NCBI GenBank assembly: GCA_905183005.1
Contig: CAJJDO010000110.1
Coordinates: forward strand, 148,094 to 212,093
Length of the DNA: 64,000 nt
From: Paramecium pentaurelia
Taxonomy: Eukaryota > Ciliophora > Oligohymenophorea > Peniculida > Parameciidae
Direction of reading: 5' to 3'
Positions 60,601 to 64,000 of the stretch are shown here, one piece after another. The stretch's first letter is position 1. Each line of letters starts with the position of its first letter. A program made the translations under genes and the position numbers. Under the pieces are notes generated by a model. The model was not told the DNA's origin. It did not search any database and was given only the letters and a program-made list of their open reading frames with translations.

Positions 60601-62357
60601 ATTAATTCCCATTGTTTTTGTAAAAATTGAATCTTTTTCTGGAGATCCTGTAAATAATTCAGCAAATACTAAGATATTTGGATTAGCCTTTCTAGCTTAT
60701 CTCATCATATATTCTCTAAAAATTATAATATTAAATTAATTACCCTACAATCATTGGTGTTGAATGTGCATTATCTAATCTCAATCCTGCAAATAACTTA
60801 GACATCAATTAAACATATTTCTTCATGTATTTCCACAATGCAGGACTATCCTATTTCTTCTATCCATATCTTAATTTCACTAAATCTCCCCATATAACAA
60901 TTGTCCTTCTCAAATAATGATGTTCTTGATTCTCTGCAAAATTATTTAAAGGATCAAAGCCTTAAATCCATCCATTATTAGCCACATATTTACCATTACT
61001 TAATTTAGTGAAATATCTTGGAACCAACGAATCTCCTTTATCATTTACTTCCACAAAGGGATTCTTCAATGTTAATTTCCACCATGTGATTTACCCTCTT
61101 GTTGAATTTACTGCTTCTCTAATATATGACTCTGCTTCATTCCAATATTAATTATTATAATATTGTAACAATTCTTGAATATATTCTAAAGAAACCTTCT
61201 TGTAATTCTCATCTTTACTATAATTATTATTTAAAATAATACTTTAAAAATTCAACTATCACATCATAATTTAAAGATACTCCATATTCCTTATATCCTT
61301 TTAAGATTGTCTCCTTACCTATTAATTACAACATAACTTCACTAGCACTCTTTATAAATATATTTTAATTTTCCTCTAATTATTCACTCTTGTTTCGTAC
61401 TATTTTATTACATCTAGTATGTATTTCATTTACAACTGCATTTATATTGAATTAAAAATATCCATGAATATTCAATTTTCTTATATATTCATGTTCTAAA
61501 ATGGACATAACTTGATTAAGATCATCATCATTATAAATTGTATTTCTTGGATATTGAGTTAATAAACCTGATCCTAATTTATTACTAAATTCTGCTATTG
61601 CACAATCTAATCTAATTGCTGCTTCTAAATGAGGTGAATTCTTAACATTATATGTAGCATTTTCAAATTCTGGTTAAACTAACCAATTTGAATCAAATGC
61701 TGTATGATTCAACAAGATATCTATAAAAAAGTAAGTGTTAGGAAATTTAGCAAAAAGTTATTTTAAATCATCATAGGTGTGATTGCCAAAAATATCAGTA
61801 TTCAATTTTTGTTAATCAGCTATTGCATATAAACTAGGTGATTGTCCCAATTATTAAATAGGCGGGAAATGAAATGCTTCATAACCCAAATCGACTTGAG
61901 AACGAATTTACTTTTCATAATCTTCAAACTTACCCAAACAATAAGGTAGTAATGTTTATATAGTTATTTCCTAGAGTTTCTCCACATGATTAGGCTAAAC
62001 AATAATATGATTCTCCACTCCCAATACTACAGGCTTTTCTTAAGCAACAAACCAACATAATCTTAGATAAGCTGCACCAGTCAATGCAAACTCAACATCT
62101 ACCTTCCAATCACCTGAAGAATCAAGAGTAAACCCTTTTACTTCATGATTTTGTTAAATCTATTTCAAAGTTAAATTATCCATCTCATGTACACGCTTAT
62201 ATCCTTTTTGCATGATCATGTATGGATGATAACCTTATTTGCGATTGCGAACAAAGATTCTAACTATCTAATGTTGGTGTACATAGATGGCCTTATCATG
62301 ACTGCCTTCAATTTCTCCCTTTTAATTTAGTTCTAAGAAGAATCTATCCTATTGCAT
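57680..62357 (-). CDS. glycogen debranching enzyme (bifunctional 4-alpha-glucanotransferase/amylo-1,6-glucosidase) with CBM48-like insert
   Basis: The largest gene here, over 1,450 codons, from MQQDRFFLELNQKGE (CAT 62355-62357) to TGA 57680-57682, with several short introns. The N-terminal half is the GH13-type transferase: GYEAFHFPPIQQLG, FFIDILLNHTAFDS, and later the pieces HDNESLL and GGTVRGYDCFLPNRLSVV that precede the linker. The C-terminal half is the GH133 glucosidase: GLPHFTTGWARSWGRDTFI, PNLLDSGHNPRYNCRDACW and the terminal CRAQAWSIACILEAI. Together these remove glycogen branches after phosphorylase. Between the halves, at about 59990-60180, sits a segment FVEVFGSWDNWQNGLVLNG...YEYKYKVNSNW that looks like an AMPK-beta-type glycogen-binding (CBM48) module. 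Cytosolic glycogen breakdown is the expected role. Confidence 0.93.
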
Positions 62358-62406
62358 AAATATATTTTTTCTTTAATCGAATCTAGATGAATTAACATAT
62401 ATAATT

Positions 62407-63697
62407 TCAACGATTAATACAACCTAAAGAAATTAGAACTCTTCTCAAGAAAGTTTATTCTGGCTACTCAGGTTAAGGTTGATGGAACACAAAATGTTGA
62501 GATCTTTATTTCATCTCTTCCCATTCTTTATTGTTTGTTTTCCTTTCTGAAACAACAGTTGGACAAGATTTCAAAGGAGAATAATGACCAAATTCATCCA
62601 TCAACATAGAGATGCTTCTGGAATTCAATTGATCATTGTTAGATTATTACTTTTATTTAGATAACATCCATTTATGATTGAGAATACCTTAAATAGAAGG
62701 TCTATTAAATGGATTTGGTTGTAGAATCATGGCAATCAATGATTTACAATCCTCACTTACAAATTCCTCATATTTTAACTATTATCCTGATAGAATTGCT
62801 ACACATTTTTCTTAATCATTTTTCCCTGTAAAAGGAGGCTTACCTTATACCATCTCATAAAGTAAAACACCTAAACACCAGATATCTAATTTATAATTTG
62901 TGCTTTGAGATTTAATCATTTCTGGTGCCATGTATTCTATAGTCCCACAAAAAGCCTTTTTCAGATTATCCATTTCAGTGGACCATCCAAAATCACATAT
63001 CTTTATATTCCCCTTTGAATCCAACAAAAGATTCTCTGGCTATATATATAAACATAACACAAACCTTTATATCCCTATGGATTATCTTCATCTTATGTAA
63101 GTATTCTATTCCTAAACAAGTCTAATAAAGATAATGAAATGCTTCATCCTCAGAAAGTCGACGTTATTTTTTAATCTTTTTAAATAGAGAACCTTCTTCT
63201 GCATACTCCAGAATGAGATAGACATTAGTCTTTTATTTATATGATAATCATACCTTGTCTTCGAAATAACTATCCAATTTAATAATATTAGGATGATGCA
63301 ATTTACGTTAAATTTTTATCTCCCTCTTCAAATTATCGACTGTACAATATTTAAATAGTTCTTCCTTTTTCATCTATTACATTCAACATTCAATAATACT
63401 GCTTTCATTGCAAATAGTTTTCCAGTCTTAATCTCCTTAACTAAAGTCACCCAACCAAAAGAGCCTTATCCCAGCGTTTGTTGCATTGGTTAAAAGTCAC
63501 TACTATAAAAATGTTCAAATACCTATGACTTTTCTTTTGTATTTTACTTGAAGATGCTTTACTACTTGATCCAGGCATATTAGTACTAACCTTATTTAAA
63601 AAACATACCAATTCGGGTCATGTTTTGAAATTGAGGTGTTCAATTTTAGACTCCGACTATCACAATGAGTCTCTGTAAAAGCTTTATTAGAGTTCAT
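62407..63697 (-). CDS. second serine/threonine kinase, Aurora-type signature
   Basis: Starts MNSNKAFTETHCDSR (CAT 63695-63697) and stops at 62407-62409. The ~60-residue N-terminus is Ser-rich. The kinase domain is then assembled across several short introns: LGQGSFGWVTLVKE, LFAMKA (VAIK Lys), VYLILEYAEEGSLFKK, IIHRDIK, then a 25-nt intron before PENLLLDSKGNIKICDFGWS. The activation loop KAFCGTIEYMAPEMI and DIWCLGVLLYEMVQGKPPF follow. DFGWS and the CGT loop are Aurora hallmarks. The splice between the N-terminal region and the Gly loop is ambiguous (a 32-nt intron fits best). The C-terminal ~90 residues are disordered. It lies 49 bp from the debranching-enzyme start. Confidence 0.88.
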
Positions 63698-63717
63698 TTA
63701 ATATATAAAATATAATT

Positions 63718-63975
63718 TCAAAACTCAAACAACATCTAAAACATCCACTTATTCAATAGATTAAACATTGTATAATCAGTTTTTCTAATTAAGTCTAAGA
63801 CTTAACACATTTCTCTTATCAACTATTTTACTTTTATATCTCGCTCTTAACGTTTTTTCTAAATCTTCTCACACTAATTGTAATTCTTATCTGAGTTCAT
63901 CACATCTTATTAAAGTGTAATTAATCCACTTTATATAGTGTGATCAATCTCAATGTATGATAAATTAGAACTCAT
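63718..63975 (-). CDS. small helical protein of unknown function
   Basis: Intronless, 85 codons, MSSNLSYIEIDHTIQS to TGA 63718-63720. The middle is a charged helix (KIQKKRQERDIKVKQLIREM). Only 20 bp separate its stop from the start of the kinase gene on the same strand, so it could instead be a 5' exon of that gene, though no clean intron joins them. Confidence 0.5.
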
Positions 63976-64000
63976 TATGATTTTAATGATGAATTCAAAT

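Noticed and set aside
1..64000. Search for CRISPR arrays, tRNAs, rRNA, telomere repeats and transposases
   Set aside because: No regularly spaced repeats, no tRNA-like GC clusters, no C3A3/C4A2-type telomeric runs and no transposase motifs were seen by eye. A tRNAscan or HMM run could still find something small.

Overview
The window is macronuclear DNA of a ciliate, almost certainly a Paramecium. Long frames stay open only if TAA and TAG are read as glutamine and TGA is the sole stop. Introns are tiny (about 20-36 nt, mostly 21-29, GT...AG). Base composition is very AT-rich and genes are packed on both strands with gaps as short as 20-50 bp. All gene models below use that code, and many were checked by splicing 20-36 nt introns until the frame closed to a whole number of codons.

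Layout. 1-3.4 kb holds two MORN-repeat genes and a coiled-coil gene. 3.4-9.4 kb is a gene graveyard of decayed, frameshifted coding sequence, and it contains an assembly scar: a single N flanked by two identical 889-bp copies. 9.3-11.2 kb is a second, truncated copy of the MORN/coiled-coil block whose 5' part is inverted. From 11.3 kb the sequence is ordinary, dense and apparently functional: a PH-START-oxysterol-binding-protein fusion, a tubulin tyrosine ligase-like protein, a dual-specificity pseudophosphatase, a coiled-coil protein, a B-box/BAH/PHD chromatin-type protein, a cyclic-nucleotide-type K+ channel, a B-box/TPR protein, a secreted protein, a long low-complexity protein, a formin, an acyl-CoA synthetase, a GDT1/TMEM165 transporter, an M16-peptidase-like membrane protein, an AIG1-like P-loop GTPase with a Cys-rich motif, and a membrane protein. 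52-54.2 kb is AT-rich and almost gene-free. The right end carries an Aurora-like kinase, a coiled-coil protein, a large glycogen debranching enzyme with an inserted carbohydrate-binding module, and a second Aurora-type kinase.

There is no operon logic. Neighbours are functionally unrelated, as is usual in this genome type. Several are cytoskeletal or ciliary (TTLL, formin, MORN proteins, Aurora kinases) and several act at membranes (ORP, channel, GDT1, GTPase).

The most interesting observations are three unusual domain architectures (PH-START-ORD, B-box-BAH-PHD, and debranching enzyme with a CBM48-like insert), a TPR gene with an intron at the same codon position in successive repeats, and the duplicated and inverted MORN block. 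No tRNA, rRNA, CRISPR array or telomere repeat was seen.
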